Source of the DNA: Bacteroidota bacterium
GTDB lineage: Bacteria; Bacteroidota; Bacteroidia; Flavobacteriales_D; Sanyastnellaceae
Direction: 5' to 3'
DNA: 64,000 nucleotides
Assembly (NCBI GenBank): GCA_002746975.1
Contig: NVXE01000007.1
Span: forward strand, 118,615-182,614
Shown piece after piece: positions 42,601 through 51,178 of this stretch (within the stretch, counting starts at the first letter, position 1; the number at the start of each line of letters is the position of its first letter). The notes below the pieces were generated by a model, which was given only the letters and a program-made list of their open reading frames with translations, made no database searches and was not told the DNA's origin. A program made the position numbers and the translations under genes.

Positions 42601-44778
42601 AGAACTTGCTAAACTTGTGAGGTCAACGGGTAAAGTGTCAAATGGCCCACTTGTGCTCGAGGTGCTAATGTTAACCCCATTTAAACTCCAATCAATAGTA
42701 TAAGGTGGTGTTCCAAAGTTTAGAGAGGTTTCGATATTTGCTATTTCAGTGGAGCAATAGACGATATCTGCATCTAGGCTACTTAAAGTAGCAACTGGGT
42801 CGGCATTTATTGTATAACTAAATGATGTAGTTGTTGAACATCCATTAGCCCCAGCTCCAATAACATTTCCACTAATAAGAGCAATTCCTAAATTTGTAAA
42901 TGTGATTGAATTTCCATTTGTAATATCAGCTACAGGGTTTGAATCCCAAAAATACGAGACTCCACCTGTCGCAGTCAAAGTTATATCGTCACCTGCACAA
43001 ACGTTACCGGATGAAGTTACCTCAATTATTGGCTGAGCGTCGTATTCAACGATAAAATCAAAAGTTGATGAACACGTAGTTACGCCGAAGGTAGAGCTAC
43101 CTGTAATGGTGACAACACCATCATTTGAAAATAAACCGAAGGGCACATCTACACAATTGCCTACAAGTAATGGGTCTCCTTCCCAGCTATAAGACCCTGC
43201 TCCTGAAGCACATAATGGAAGGTTTTCATCTAAACAAATTGGATAGTTTAAAGTATTCGGGGTAGCTGTAACTACTGGGTTAGACCAAACAACTGTAGAC
43301 ATGTCCAGTATTGCGTTGCAACCGGATGGTTCGGTAACTTGAACTGAAACTTCAAAAGGAGATGGTGTAACAAGGTTTGTAGAAAAAGTTGCTGCATTTG
43401 ATCCAGACTGTGGCACGCCATTAACGGACCACAGATATTCCGCTATTCCGCTATTAGTTACGCTTGAAACTTCATATGATACGAGATCATTTTCACAACC
43501 TGCAGTTGGAGACGATACTAGAGATAGTTCAGGTAGAGGGGTAACTGCAATATTGAAAGGCACAGTAGTCGAGCAAGTAACACCGGTAGTGCCATAAGTT
43601 AGAGACCCAGTCATTGTGCCAGAAACAGAGGTTAAAATATCACAGTAAATAGCTTGATTGGACAAGTTATTTATTTGGCAAGGAAGTGGAGCAGAGGTCC
43701 AAGAGAAAACAGCAGCTCCTGTGCCCTGAACTGTAGCAGATTGACCGCTACATACAGTCGCAGGAGTTACTAAAGCAGCAACTACAGGGTTTTCCTGCAA
43801 CACCACATTCTGACTAGTGGTACTTGAACATGTAATAAGGCCATAATTAACATCTCCAATAATAGATATTATTTCTCCGTTAATTAAAGTGCCAGGTAAA
43901 TACGAAGCAGTGAGACCAACGACAGAGTTGGGAGTAGGAGAGAAGACTATGGTCGTATTTGGTTCAGAAGAAAAAACAGTACCTTCTACCGGAACATCCT
44001 CACAAACAGGTGGCACAAATAGAGACAAATTAGGAGCTTGAAATATTTCAAAATCGACTGTGAGTGACGCAGTAGTGGTATTTATATCACCAGTTGCATT
44101 GAAAATTAATTGATGGTTACCGGCAGTTAAAAAACCAGCAGAGAACACTTCGCCAAAATCAATTACTCCAGGAGTGGTACACGATGTAGAGGCAATAAGT
44201 GTGGTAGATGAAATTGAGACTCCATCGAGAACTATGTCCAAATATATGTTTAAGTTGTTATTAGACGCAAGTTGCCAAAGCACTTCAATATTATCATTTG
44301 TACAAGAGGAAAGTGAAGTGAAGTTATTAACTACGATATCTGGTGTGCCAGCTACGGTAATTTCAGTGACAGGAGCATTAGCTGCTGTAGCACAATCGAG
44401 AACGTTTAGTGATATGTCATAACAACCTTGAGTGACAAATTCAATAGCAACATTAGTGGAATTTAAGTTTGTTCCTTCTGTGAAAAACCAATCAACTCCC
44501 TCAACACCACTGTTTATGGACCATGTGTAAATTGGAGGTGTGGCACATCCTGGGTCTAAATCGGTTGTTGTGTTCGTCGTATGAACTATGAATCCAGCGT
44601 TAGAACTTCCTTGAACGGCATCCACTGTAAAAGAAGGAAGTATAAATAATTCTGCGCTTCTTGATTCAGTAGCATATGAAATAGCGCAACTAAACAGTAT
44701 TATAACAGATAGTAAAACCTCGCGAAAAGCGTGTTTTCTATGCGATTTCAGAGTTTTTGTATTTCTTGTTAGGTTCAC
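39625..44778 (-). CDS. Giant secreted protein with PKD domain and T9SS type B sorting domain
   Basis: 1717 residues, signal peptide (about 1-40, ending YATES). The body consists of a dozen or so ~100-residue immunoglobulin-like units, each with phrases such as VCSGQSATVQGTGA, CAGDDITLTATGG, ICEGDTLVISAS, and a pair of Cys. A clear PKD domain is near 1550-1610 (FNVTPDIITFLDP, WSFGDGDGASEVNPEHEY). The last ~90 residues are the gliding-associated type B C-terminal domain: FVPNAFTPNNDGNNDAWKP, VYDRWGKLVFNS. It is exported through the T9SS, likely to a surface filament or adhesin. Divergent from the 732-residue repeat protein. Confidence 0.92.
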   Translation of the reverse strand: MNLTRNTKTLKSHRKHAFREVLLSVIILFSCAISYATESRSAELFILPSFTVDAVQGSSNAGFIVHTTNTTTDLDPGCATPPIYTWSINSGVEGVDWFFTEGTNLNSTNVAIEFVTQGCYDISLNVLDCATAANAPVTEITVAGTPDIVVNNFTSLSSCTNDNIEVLWQLASNNNLNIYLDIVLDGVSISSTTLIASTSCTTPGVIDFGEVFSAGFLTAGNHQLIFNATGDINTTTASLTVDFEIFQAPNLSLFVPPVCEDVPVEGTVFSSEPNTTIVFSPTPNSVVGLTASYLPGTLINGEIISIIGDVNYGLITCSSTTSQNVVLQENPVVAALVTPATVCSGQSATVQGTGAAVFSWTSAPLPCQINNLSNQAIYCDILTSVSGTMTGSLTYGTTGVTCSTTVPFNIAVTPLPELSLVSSPTAGCENDLVSYEVSSVTNSGIAEYLWSVNGVPQSGSNAATFSTNLVTPSPFEVSVQVTEPSGCNAILDMSTVVWSNPVVTATPNTLNYPICLDENLPLCASGAGSYSWEGDPLLVGNCVDVPFGLFSNDGVVTITGSSTFGVTTCSSTFDFIVEYDAQPIIEVTSSGNVCAGDDITLTATGGVSYFWDSNPVADITNGNSITFTNLGIALISGNVIGAGANGCSTTTSFSYTINADPVATLSSLDADIVYCSTEIANIETSLNFGTPPYTIDWSLNGVNISTSSTSGPFDTLPVDLTSLASSTPTVGITVTDNNGCTAQDSFNLEVYEGVFFTLSATPACENEPVNFTATGNATNYDWPIPPFTVGGTNTHSAIMADGINVDVVGSINYTGTSIGNLVCSTLESTTSEVHLNPILNLASVNGNAFCEDIAPSLTASGADLYSWIPTPESQNGGSATYPSFSVSPLQGSVTGDIIYGSLTCSSSLNFSFDILALPNVQLNSANPIVCGSDDVLINTGGMNPSNNSFVWELNNTLLIESSNEVTIPLAFPTDAGINNISCTVTDLSGCVGVSDIDVEVLESPQLNISTSAICEGDTLVISASTNGSISWNIPSTSNIGNDYTFYPVNNLDSFVATSTLTTPSVLLSGNYDCLTDQSLIADVRPNPIINLSFNGLQCEGSGASIDISGAESYTWVSSPSEDSSSESPDLNNPGLNVANLSYSSLQAGILNISVTGNILYVDAGNLTCSSDAIIDRLINESPSFTFEGVSAICEGDCINFLINWNNTPVLPLSYDWSLDGMPYSNGDSFNFCPLYTSGSSNVALTVSDGNSCQASGALTVNMSEHPVISLGADITEGCSPLTVNFNSAAQLASVTAWNFGNGESLTGTSNPQITFECVNYSAGDCVYEVSFTAISETNPLCVTTGYESITVHPVPTPAFDFVEQAVCYDNTGDATILVNNLSSEISGLNCSSGIEAYSWTVFPTGITDCTETVNDSPNLIASGTGVFTIGLIVNDTNGCTAQVFEDFEVYPLPTPEVTFLQNSICLPTQVEILNTSGGSSYFELDVPGFVIPNNFESPFLIDVIYPGIYEAMFTVTSDDGCSVTINLDTAFQAWYPPIANFNVTPDIITFLDPIVTFTNLSEGETEHIWSFGDGDGASEVNPEHEYQRAGSYNVQLLVTNEYGCTDVASQTIIVNSELQIFVPNAFTPNNDGNNDAWKPQVNGEEYILSYECWVYDRWGKLVFNSTTLGEVWVGDNVTDGNGTHYVSSTESFSWRIEIKQIDGRGAKIATGNVFLVR

Positions 44779-44961
44779 TTGTGCAGTGTTTAAGAGCGCA
44801 AAATACGGATATGACAGTTATCTCAGGCCTTTAATAGGTGTAAATGTCAAATTAACTATATCTAAAGTCAGTTGTTGAAAACCATTGAATGGTGTCATGA
44901 AATTTGGATAATTACTCATTAATTTGCAATCAAATACAATTTTTACGCAATATTCATTCTC
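44779..44961. other. Divergent intergenic region between two surface-protein genes
   Basis: 182 AT-rich bases. I find no exact TAnnTTTG with proper placement for either gene; a TTTGG (44903-44907) and TTAATTTG (44919-44926) lie only 12 nt apart, and TATTTTG on the minus strand (complement near 44799-44805) is one base short. No repeat or hairpin stands out. Confidence 0.4.
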
Positions 44962-47160
44962 ATGAAAAGATTTTACTCGATATTAGGGATGTCCCTTCTC
45001 TTATTTACAGGGGCTAAAGCCCAAAGCTTCCCCTTAGAAGTAGTAACACACCAAGTACACTCATTGACTCAAGGTGTTGCTGTACTGGATGGTATGACTA
45101 CTTATAGGCTTTACATTTCTAATATGGGGCCAACGGATTTTATCAGTAGTATATACGGTAATGACCAAGATCCGTTTACTCTGTCAGCACCAGGAGGGAT
45201 TTATAACTCTAGTTTTAATGCATCTTGGAGCGCCTCTGGAATATCTCCAGTCTTCGTTGGGCTGTTTCCCGAAATGGAGTTTGACTCTTATGCTACGATA
45301 GGACTTACTGAGTCTGCAGCGACATCGGGTATTGTTGGGGCTGCTGACCCCTCTGTTGTAGAGGACCCTACTCAGCAAATAACGCCTATGTTTTTAACTG
45401 ATGGGTCTACTGGCACTACGGTAAATTCAATTACTGGTATAGCGTACTATATACTAAATGGCAACCCAGTTGGATTGCCTGATGTAACAGGTCGTGTTCT
45501 TATAATGCAGATTACAACTGCTGGAACATTAAGCGGTACCATAAACGTACAAATATTCCCTAGTGGAATTGGTGAGAACTTTGTCACTATGACATATGTA
45601 TTTGACGGACCAGGATCCTTCTCTGCGGTAGGAGCTTGTATTAGCGATATTGACGGTGATGGTATTTGTGATGCGGATGAAATCCCTGGATGTACTGACG
45701 TTAATGCATGTAACTATGATATGACAGCTACTGATGATAATGGTACTTGTGACTTCGTGGATACTGATGGGGATGGAGTTTGTGACGCAAATGAGATACT
45801 AGGATGTACTGATTCTACCGCTTGTAATTATGACCCTTCTGCTACAGATGATGATGGATCTTGTGGCGTTCTAGACGGATGTGGTATTTGTTTAGGTGAT
45901 AACAGTACTTGTATAGGTTGTGGAATTGAATTTGCGTGTAACTATGACGCTGCTGCCATTGTAATTGATAACACTCTTTGTGAGTACGAATCTTGTGCCG
46001 GCTGTATGGATAATACTGCTTGTAACTATGATGCAACAGCTACATTTGATGATGGCACTAATTGTTTGTTTGCTGTAGAATTTCTGGATTGTGCGGGTAA
46101 CTGTTTAAATGATGCTGATGCTGACGGAATTTGTGACGAAAACGAAGTAGTGGGTTGTACAGATATGACTGCATGTAACTATGATGCACTAGCTACAGAC
46201 ACAGACAATACACTATGTGTATTTGCTGAGACAAATTATGATTGTGACGGCAACTGTATTAATGATACCGACGGTGATGGAGTATGTGACGAGAATGAAG
46301 TTAATGGTTGTACTGATATGACTGCTTGTAACTATAACGAGACTGCTACCGACGACGATGGTACTTGCGACTTTAGTTGCTATGGTTGTACTGATATGAC
46401 AGCGACTAACTACGACATGGACGCAACTATGGACAACGGTTCTTGTTGCTACCTAGTTATTTCGTTAGATGTAACTGACGCTATATGCTTTGACGGTGAG
46501 GGTATGATTACAGCAACTGTTACTGGTGCTACTGAAACTGTTACATACACTATAGGTGAGATTTCAAATGAAACAGGTGAGTTTAATGTTGCTCCTGGGA
46601 CATACACTGTAACGGCTACAGATTCAAACGCTAATATGTGTTCTTCGTCAATGGAGGTTACAGTTATGTCTGGAGTTGAGATGACAATTACAGCATCTGC
46701 TACTGACGAAACTGCTGCAGAAATGGGAGTTGGAACGGCAACTGCAACTGGCGGTGATGGGAATTACACATTTGTTTGGACTGATGCTGATGGAAACGAA
46801 GTAGATCCAAATGCATTATCAGCTGGTGAATACACTGTTACTGTTAGCGATGGTCAGGAATGTTCAACTTCAACGACAGTTACTGTAATTCTTAACGGAA
46901 TTGAGAATATTGATCCTTTAGCTTTCGGAATGTTCCCTAACCCTACTACGGGTGATGTTACAATTCAAGTTTCTTCTGTAATGGAGGATGTTAGAATGAG
47001 AGTTCTGGACGCAACAGGACGTGTTGTGTTTACTCAAGATGCTGTCGTTCTACAAGGAGCTACAACATTTAACTTCTCTGGAATTGCTACAGGAACTTAT
47101 ACTATTATGCTAAGTAACGATATGGGAACTTCTGTTCGTAGATTGTCTATTCAGCGTTAA
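44962..47160 (+). CDS. Secreted Cys-rich repeat protein with T9SS type A sorting domain
   Basis: 732 residues, signal peptide (1-20). Residues 21-225 form an Ile/Thr/Gly-rich beta domain (TTYRLYISNMGPTDFISS). Residues 229-497 hold seven GCTDxxACNYDxxATDDDGTC-like units and four thrombospondin-type-3-like Ca2+ motifs of the form DxDGDGxCDxxEixGC. Residues ~500-645 resemble SprB repeats (GTATATGGDGNYTFVWTD, GEYTVTVSDGQEC). The C-terminal ~80 are the type A T9SS signal: FGMFPNPTTGDVTIQ, GTYTIMLSNDMGTSVRRLSIQ. Likely a Ca2+- and disulfide-stabilised surface protein. Substrate or partner unknown. Confidence 0.9.
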   Translation: MKRFYSILGMSLLLFTGAKAQSFPLEVVTHQVHSLTQGVAVLDGMTTYRLYISNMGPTDFISSIYGNDQDPFTLSAPGGIYNSSFNASWSASGISPVFVGLFPEMEFDSYATIGLTESAATSGIVGAADPSVVEDPTQQITPMFLTDGSTGTTVNSITGIAYYILNGNPVGLPDVTGRVLIMQITTAGTLSGTINVQIFPSGIGENFVTMTYVFDGPGSFSAVGACISDIDGDGICDADEIPGCTDVNACNYDMTATDDNGTCDFVDTDGDGVCDANEILGCTDSTACNYDPSATDDDGSCGVLDGCGICLGDNSTCIGCGIEFACNYDAAAIVIDNTLCEYESCAGCMDNTACNYDATATFDDGTNCLFAVEFLDCAGNCLNDADADGICDENEVVGCTDMTACNYDALATDTDNTLCVFAETNYDCDGNCINDTDGDGVCDENEVNGCTDMTACNYNETATDDDGTCDFSCYGCTDMTATNYDMDATMDNGSCCYLVISLDVTDAICFDGEGMITATVTGATETVTYTIGEISNETGEFNVAPGTYTVTATDSNANMCSSSMEVTVMSGVEMTITASATDETAAEMGVGTATATGGDGNYTFVWTDADGNEVDPNALSAGEYTVTVSDGQECSTSTTVTVILNGIENIDPLAFGMFPNPTTGDVTIQVSSVMEDVRMRVLDATGRVVFTQDAVVLQGATTFNFSGIATGTYTIMLSNDMGTSVRRLSIQR
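45646..46455 (+). repeat. Coding tandem repeats: seven GCTD-ACNYD units and four DGDG motifs
   Basis: In the 732-residue protein, seven units of 25-45 residues start with GC(T/M/G)D and contain ACNYD; unit spacing is irregular because the Ca2+-type DxDGDGxCD motif and short Cys loops are interleaved. The DNA copies are diverged rather than identical, so this is an old expansion, not a recent slip. The same unit occurs once in the amylase and twice in the subtilase. Confidence 0.85.
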
Positions 47161-47188
47161 GATTAACTGAAAACTAAATTTCAGATTT

Positions 47189-47219
47189 AAAGCCCAGGCC
47201 ATTTAGGTCTGGGCTTTTT
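47189..47219 (+). terminator. Terminator after the 732-residue gene
   Basis: AAAGCCCAGGCC (47189-47200) pairs with GGTCTGGGCTTT (47206-47217), one G-U, loop ATTTA, followed by TT. It ends the transcript of the repeat protein before the subtilase gene. Confidence 0.85.
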
Positions 47220-47248
47220 CACGTTCATTATTTTGGTTTAGAATGGCA

Positions 47249-47256
47249 TATATTTG
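47249..47256 (+). promoter_or_regulatory. -7 element of the subtilase gene (TATATTTG)
   Basis: TATATTTG matches TAnnTTTG exactly and lies 42 nt before the chosen ATG (47299). A TTTTGG at 47231-47236 is upstream but 12-13 nt away, shorter than 19. Confidence 0.55.
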
Positions 47257-47298
47257 AAGCACCTGTTTTTGTGAATTTTGAACCTATTTACCAGTATT

Positions 47299-49614
47299 AT
47301 GAAAAATATTGTTTCAGCGATTTCTTTTGTCGCAATTTTTATTATGCCTTTTTCTGGGGCTCTAGCCCAAACCCCTTATGGTCTTCCCGGTGAGGCTGTT
47401 CCTGGGGAGTTGATAGTGATGTTTCACGATGCTTCCGATATAGAGGGTTTCGAGAGAGAGAATATAGTGGTCGGGGGATATTATTTGGGCTTAAAGTTTG
47501 AGAAAGAACTAGCTCCACTCTCACATATTTCACTATTCAGTTATGACATAAATCATCCTAATATTGATCTTGCTCTGAAGGAAATTGGTGAAAATTCTAT
47601 TGTTGAGGCTATTCAATTTAATCACTATGTTGAAGATCGTGAGACCGTGCCTAACGACCCTAGTTTAAGTACGCAATGGCATCATATTGAAAATGGTGAT
47701 CATGATATCGATAGTGATTTGGCTTGGGATATCACGACTGGAGGTTACACTGTTTCTGGAGATTTAATTGTAGTTGCTGTCCTCGAAGGTGGTGGAGCGA
47801 ATTATTCTCACACAGACCTAATTGACAATCATTGGACTAATGAATTTGAGATACCGAATAACGGAATTGATGACGATGAGAATGGTTATGTTGATGACTA
47901 TAATGGTTGGAATACAGTTACTAATAGCGATGGTATTGCAACTGGTGGGCATGGAACTTCGGTGAGTGGAATGATAGGAGCTCAAGGAGATAATGGAATA
48001 GGAGGAGTAGGGGTAAATTGGAATGTTGGGATTATGCAAATCCAAATGGGTGGGCTGAGTGAGTCAAGCGTAATAGAAGCTTATAGCTACCCACATATTA
48101 TGAGGAATCTTTACAATACAACAGGAGGTTCCAAGGGAGCTTTCGTAGTTGCGACTAATGCTTCTTGGGGTATAGATTTAGCAGACCCGGCTCAATTTCC
48201 CGTTTGGTGTGGATATTATGACGATTTAGGTGCCGTGGGAATTTTGAATTGTGGGGCCACCGCAAATGCCCCTTATAATATAGATACTCAGGGCGATATG
48301 CCTACTGGGTGTAGCTCGGATTACATGGTTTCTGTTACTGCGACCAATGATAATGATGTGAGAACATTCTCGGCATTCGGTGCAACTACTATTGACTTAG
48401 GTGCTCCAGGAGAAAATGTATACCTAGCATCTGGAAGTAGTAACTATTCTAGTACATCGGGAACTTCTTTCGCTAGCCCATGCGTAGCTGGAGCAATAGC
48501 GTTAATGTACAGTGCGCCTTGTTCTACTATCGGTTCGAGCGCTTTGACCGATCCACAAGGGACAGCTGATTTAGTGAGGGGATTTATTTTTGATGGTGTG
48601 GATTTAATACCAAACCTTACTACTGAAACGGTAACAGGAGGGCGTCTCAATGTTGCGAACTCTCTTGAGTTGCTCATGCTTAATTGTGACCCTACGCTTG
48701 GCTGCACGGACTCTATTGCGTGTAATTTCAGCCCGGTTGCTATTACTGATATAGGTAACTGTCTTTATTTCGACGGATGTCTCGTTTGTGGAGGCGATAA
48801 TTCTTCGTGTTCTGGTTGCATGGACGATACAGCAAATAACTACGATTTCGAAGCAACGTTAGATGATGGTTCGTGCTGTTACTTAGAGTTAAGCTACGAA
48901 GTAGATGACGCTAACGTACTTTGTTACGAGGATAACGCGCTAATTACAATTTCTGCTACGGGTGTTGTAGGTGCAGCCGACTCGGTTTGGTTTTCATTAG
49001 GAAACTCTCCATTACTCCAAAACTACTCGGGATTATTCAATCAATCTGTAGGCGAATATTCCGTATTAGGAACTGACTTAAATGGTTGCAGTGCATCTGT
49101 TACTGTGGTTGTAAACGGACCAGACCCATTAGAGATCACTCTTAGTGCTACAGGTGATATGGGGGGAGCTACAGGCATTGGAACAGCTTCTGCTGCTGGA
49201 GGAACAGGAGATTATACTTACGTTTGGATAAAGGCTACCACAGGCGAAGTTTCTGATCCAAATGCACTTGCTAGCGGAGTTTACAATGTCACTGTTACTG
49301 ACTCAAATGGTTGTGAGGACTCTGGGAACGTATATGTTGACGATGTGTTCAGTATCAACGATATTGATCCACTTCCATTCACTTTAGGACCTAACCCCAC
49401 TTCATCTTTCGTCTCTATTCACTCGGACATTAATATTGAAGGAGCTAGGGTAGAGGTGTATGATGGTTTCGGAAGAATTGTCTTATCTACTTTAGTAAAG
49501 GAAGGAGGATCTGATTTGGTTCTCGATTTAAGCGGACTTGCAAACGGAGTTTACTCCCTTTCTTTAATCGGGGAAAACGGTACTTCTGTAAGACAGGTTT
49601 CAGTACAGAAGTAA
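47299..49614 (+). CDS. Subtilisin-like (S8) protease with Glu at the Asp position, T9SS type A tail
   Basis: 771 residues from the ATG at 47299 with signal peptide ending ALAQ (24); an in-frame TTG at 47278 adds seven residues and is less likely. An inhibitor-like propeptide is at 25-115. In the S8 domain the usual V-A-V-I-D-T-G segment reads VVAVLEGGGANYSHTDL, so Glu163 stands where the catalytic Asp is expected. His218 (GGHGTSVSG), oxyanion Asn287 (ATNASWG) and Ser390 (SGTSFASP) are normal. Then two GCTD-type Cys repeats (about 468-526), an SprB-like repeat (600-672), and the type A sorting domain (FTLGPNPTSSFVSI...VSVQK). The end faces the ferredoxin gene, stop to stop. Confidence 0.85.
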   Translation: MKNIVSAISFVAIFIMPFSGALAQTPYGLPGEAVPGELIVMFHDASDIEGFERENIVVGGYYLGLKFEKELAPLSHISLFSYDINHPNIDLALKEIGENSIVEAIQFNHYVEDRETVPNDPSLSTQWHHIENGDHDIDSDLAWDITTGGYTVSGDLIVVAVLEGGGANYSHTDLIDNHWTNEFEIPNNGIDDDENGYVDDYNGWNTVTNSDGIATGGHGTSVSGMIGAQGDNGIGGVGVNWNVGIMQIQMGGLSESSVIEAYSYPHIMRNLYNTTGGSKGAFVVATNASWGIDLADPAQFPVWCGYYDDLGAVGILNCGATANAPYNIDTQGDMPTGCSSDYMVSVTATNDNDVRTFSAFGATTIDLGAPGENVYLASGSSNYSSTSGTSFASPCVAGAIALMYSAPCSTIGSSALTDPQGTADLVRGFIFDGVDLIPNLTTETVTGGRLNVANSLELLMLNCDPTLGCTDSIACNFSPVAITDIGNCLYFDGCLVCGGDNSSCSGCMDDTANNYDFEATLDDGSCCYLELSYEVDDANVLCYEDNALITISATGVVGAADSVWFSLGNSPLLQNYSGLFNQSVGEYSVLGTDLNGCSASVTVVVNGPDPLEITLSATGDMGGATGIGTASAAGGTGDYTYVWIKATTGEVSDPNALASGVYNVTVTDSNGCEDSGNVYVDDVFSINDIDPLPFTLGPNPTSSFVSIHSDINIEGARVEVYDGFGRIVLSTLVKEGGSDLVLDLSGLANGVYSLSLIGENGTSVRQVSVQK

Positions 49615-49881
49615 TTACTTCAATTTCTTTACGTGAATAATATTCACGGGGCAAGCTTCAGCAGCTGCTACATTTTCAAGGTGTTCCATGTCGTGTACGT
49701 TCACGGTATGGAACCCTTTTTTTTCGCGTGCTTCTAATAGCACGCTCTTTCCATCTTTTTTACTCATACGCCAACGTTCTGGAGCGATTTCGACACAGTA
49801 ATTGCATCCTATACACTTGTCGCGTTGTTGAGAAATCTGTATCATAGAACGGGGCGCTTCACTTTCGCGATTATGCGTCAA
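49615..49881 (-). CDS. Single-cluster 4Fe-4S ferredoxin
   Basis: 88 residues with CIGCNYC (24-30) and a distal EACPVN giving four Cys, enough for one [4Fe-4S] cluster; a second CxxC set is missing, so it is the one-cluster type. APERWRMSKKDGK is typical of Bacteroidota copies. The frame overlaps the U32 gene by 11 bases from the ATG at 49881; an inner ATG at 49845 (MIQISQQRDKCIGC) would leave a 25-base gap and is also possible. Coupling with the U32 protein suggests it donates electrons to it. Confidence 0.9.
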   Translation of the reverse strand: MTHNRESEAPRSMIQISQQRDKCIGCNYCVEIAPERWRMSKKDGKSVLLEAREKKGFHTVNVHDMEHLENVAAAEACPVNIIHVKKLK

Positions 49882-51127
49882 TCATTTTGTATATCTTGTC
49901 GCCAGGACGAATCGTAGTTTCTAGAGGGAACGTCATTCTATCTCCTTTCTTCGCCTCGTCGCGTGACTCGTCATCTATACGCATCGTTCCCATCTCGAAT
50001 TCTAGAACTCCTGTAGTTTTTCCCGTTATGAGGATGTTGTCGCCAGATTTTAAAGCCTGAGCGTCGATTTGGAATTCAGCTATTTGAATCTTCGGGTAGT
50101 ACTTTATCGCTTTCCCTAGGAAAATTTTCTTCTTCGTAGCTTTCGATCCGTGTACTCCGGCCCATTCGCCTAGTCTTTGGCCTAAATAGTATCCATCCCA
50201 AAACCCTCTATTGTACACCGTTTCCAGCTGAGTCATCAGTTCCACCACTAGCTCTTTCGTGTATTCGCCTGCCAAATATGCATCAGCAGCTTTGCGATAG
50301 CACTCCGTAACCGTCTTAACGTATTCAGGCGCTCTACCACGTCCTTCCAATTTAAGAACGGTCACCCCAGAATCAATTACTTGGTCTATAAATCCTATGG
50401 TACACAGGTCTTTAGGAGACATGATGAATTCATTGTCAATCGCTAACTGCTCACCGGTCTCTGTATCAGTAATAGTATATGTTTTACGACAATTTTGAAC
50501 ACATGCACCCCTGTTTGCTGAGGAGTTATTCGTGTGCAAACTCATATAACACTTTCCACTCACGGCAACACACAAGGCCCCATGAGCGAAAATTTCTATT
50601 TGAACAAGCTCGCCCGAAGGTCCGCAGATAGATTCTTTCTCTATAGTTCTCGTAATCTCCTTCACTTGTATCAAGCTGAGCTCTCTCGAAAGAACTATAA
50701 CATCTGCAAAGTGTGAGAAGAACCTAACAGTTTCTAAGTTCGTGACATTACATTGAGTGGAGATATGTACCTCCATCTTCTTAGATGCCGCATATCCTAT
50801 CACAGCCTGATCTGAAGCGATAATAGCCGTAATTCCCGATTCTTTCGCAGTATCCACGATACTCTTCATCAAAGTCAAGTCGTGATCGTATATAATGGTA
50901 TTCAGCGTGATGTACGTCCGAACCCCTACCTCGTTACACGTCTCAGCAATTTCGCGCAGGTCTTCCAAAGTAAAATTGCTAGATGCTCGAGCCCTCATAT
51001 TCAATTGCTCTATGCCGAAATAAACAGAGTCTGCCCCTCCTTGAATGGCAGCCCTCAAAGCTTCCCACGATCCCGCAGGAGCCATAACTTCTATTTTCTT
51101 CTCCACCTTATTTGTGACTTGTGTCAT
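49871..51127 (-). CDS. U32 peptidase-family protein, TrhP-like
   Basis: 418 residues from the ATG at 51127 (MTQVTNKVEKKIEVMAPAGSWEAL); an in-frame ATG at 51151 overlaps the promoter. The U32 motif is GKCYMSLHTNNSSANRGACVQNCRK (in two parts: GKCYMSLHT and ANRGACVQNCRK), which supplies Cys ligands for an Fe-S cluster. LKLEGRGRAPEYVKTVTECYR and NRGFWDGYYLGQ follow, then a C-terminal beta domain (KKIFLGKAIKYYPK). Length and motifs fit TrhP (YegQ), which makes 5-hydroxyuridine at tRNA position 34 from prephenate, better than the longer RlhA. The promoter is TTTG-N18-GACCTTTG. Confidence 0.85.
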   Translation of the reverse strand: MTQVTNKVEKKIEVMAPAGSWEALRAAIQGGADSVYFGIEQLNMRARASSNFTLEDLREIAETCNEVGVRTYITLNTIIYDHDLTLMKSIVDTAKESGITAIIASDQAVIGYAASKKMEVHISTQCNVTNLETVRFFSHFADVIVLSRELSLIQVKEITRTIEKESICGPSGELVQIEIFAHGALCVAVSGKCYMSLHTNNSSANRGACVQNCRKTYTITDTETGEQLAIDNEFIMSPKDLCTIGFIDQVIDSGVTVLKLEGRGRAPEYVKTVTECYRKAADAYLAGEYTKELVVELMTQLETVYNRGFWDGYYLGQRLGEWAGVHGSKATKKKIFLGKAIKYYPKIQIAEFQIDAQALKSGDNILITGKTTGVLEFEMGTMRIDDESRDEAKKGDRMTFPLETTIRPGDKIYKMIDA

Positions 51128-51148
51128 ATTATTTCCAAATACTTTGTG

Positions 51149-51178
51149 CAAAGGTCGTTTATTTTAAAGTGCTACAAA
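51149..51178 (-). promoter_or_regulatory. Promoter of the U32-ferredoxin operon
   Basis: On the minus strand TTTG (complement of 51175-51178), 18 nt, GACCTTTG (complement of 51149-51156). The predicted start of transcription is near 51143, about 15 nt before the ATG. Confidence 0.6.

Noticed and set aside
44174-44422. Plus-strand open frame inside the giant T9SS protein
   Set aside because: Shadow of the minus-strand gene, no promoter or domain.
45646-46455. CRISPR-like or microsatellite array
   Set aside because: The repeats are in-frame protein repeats with diverged DNA and no spacers.
49607-49622. Palindrome GAAGTAATTACTTC between subtilase and ferredoxin as a terminator
   Set aside because: It is two stop-codon ends meeting (Lys-stop on both strands); 7-bp AT-rich arms with no loop.
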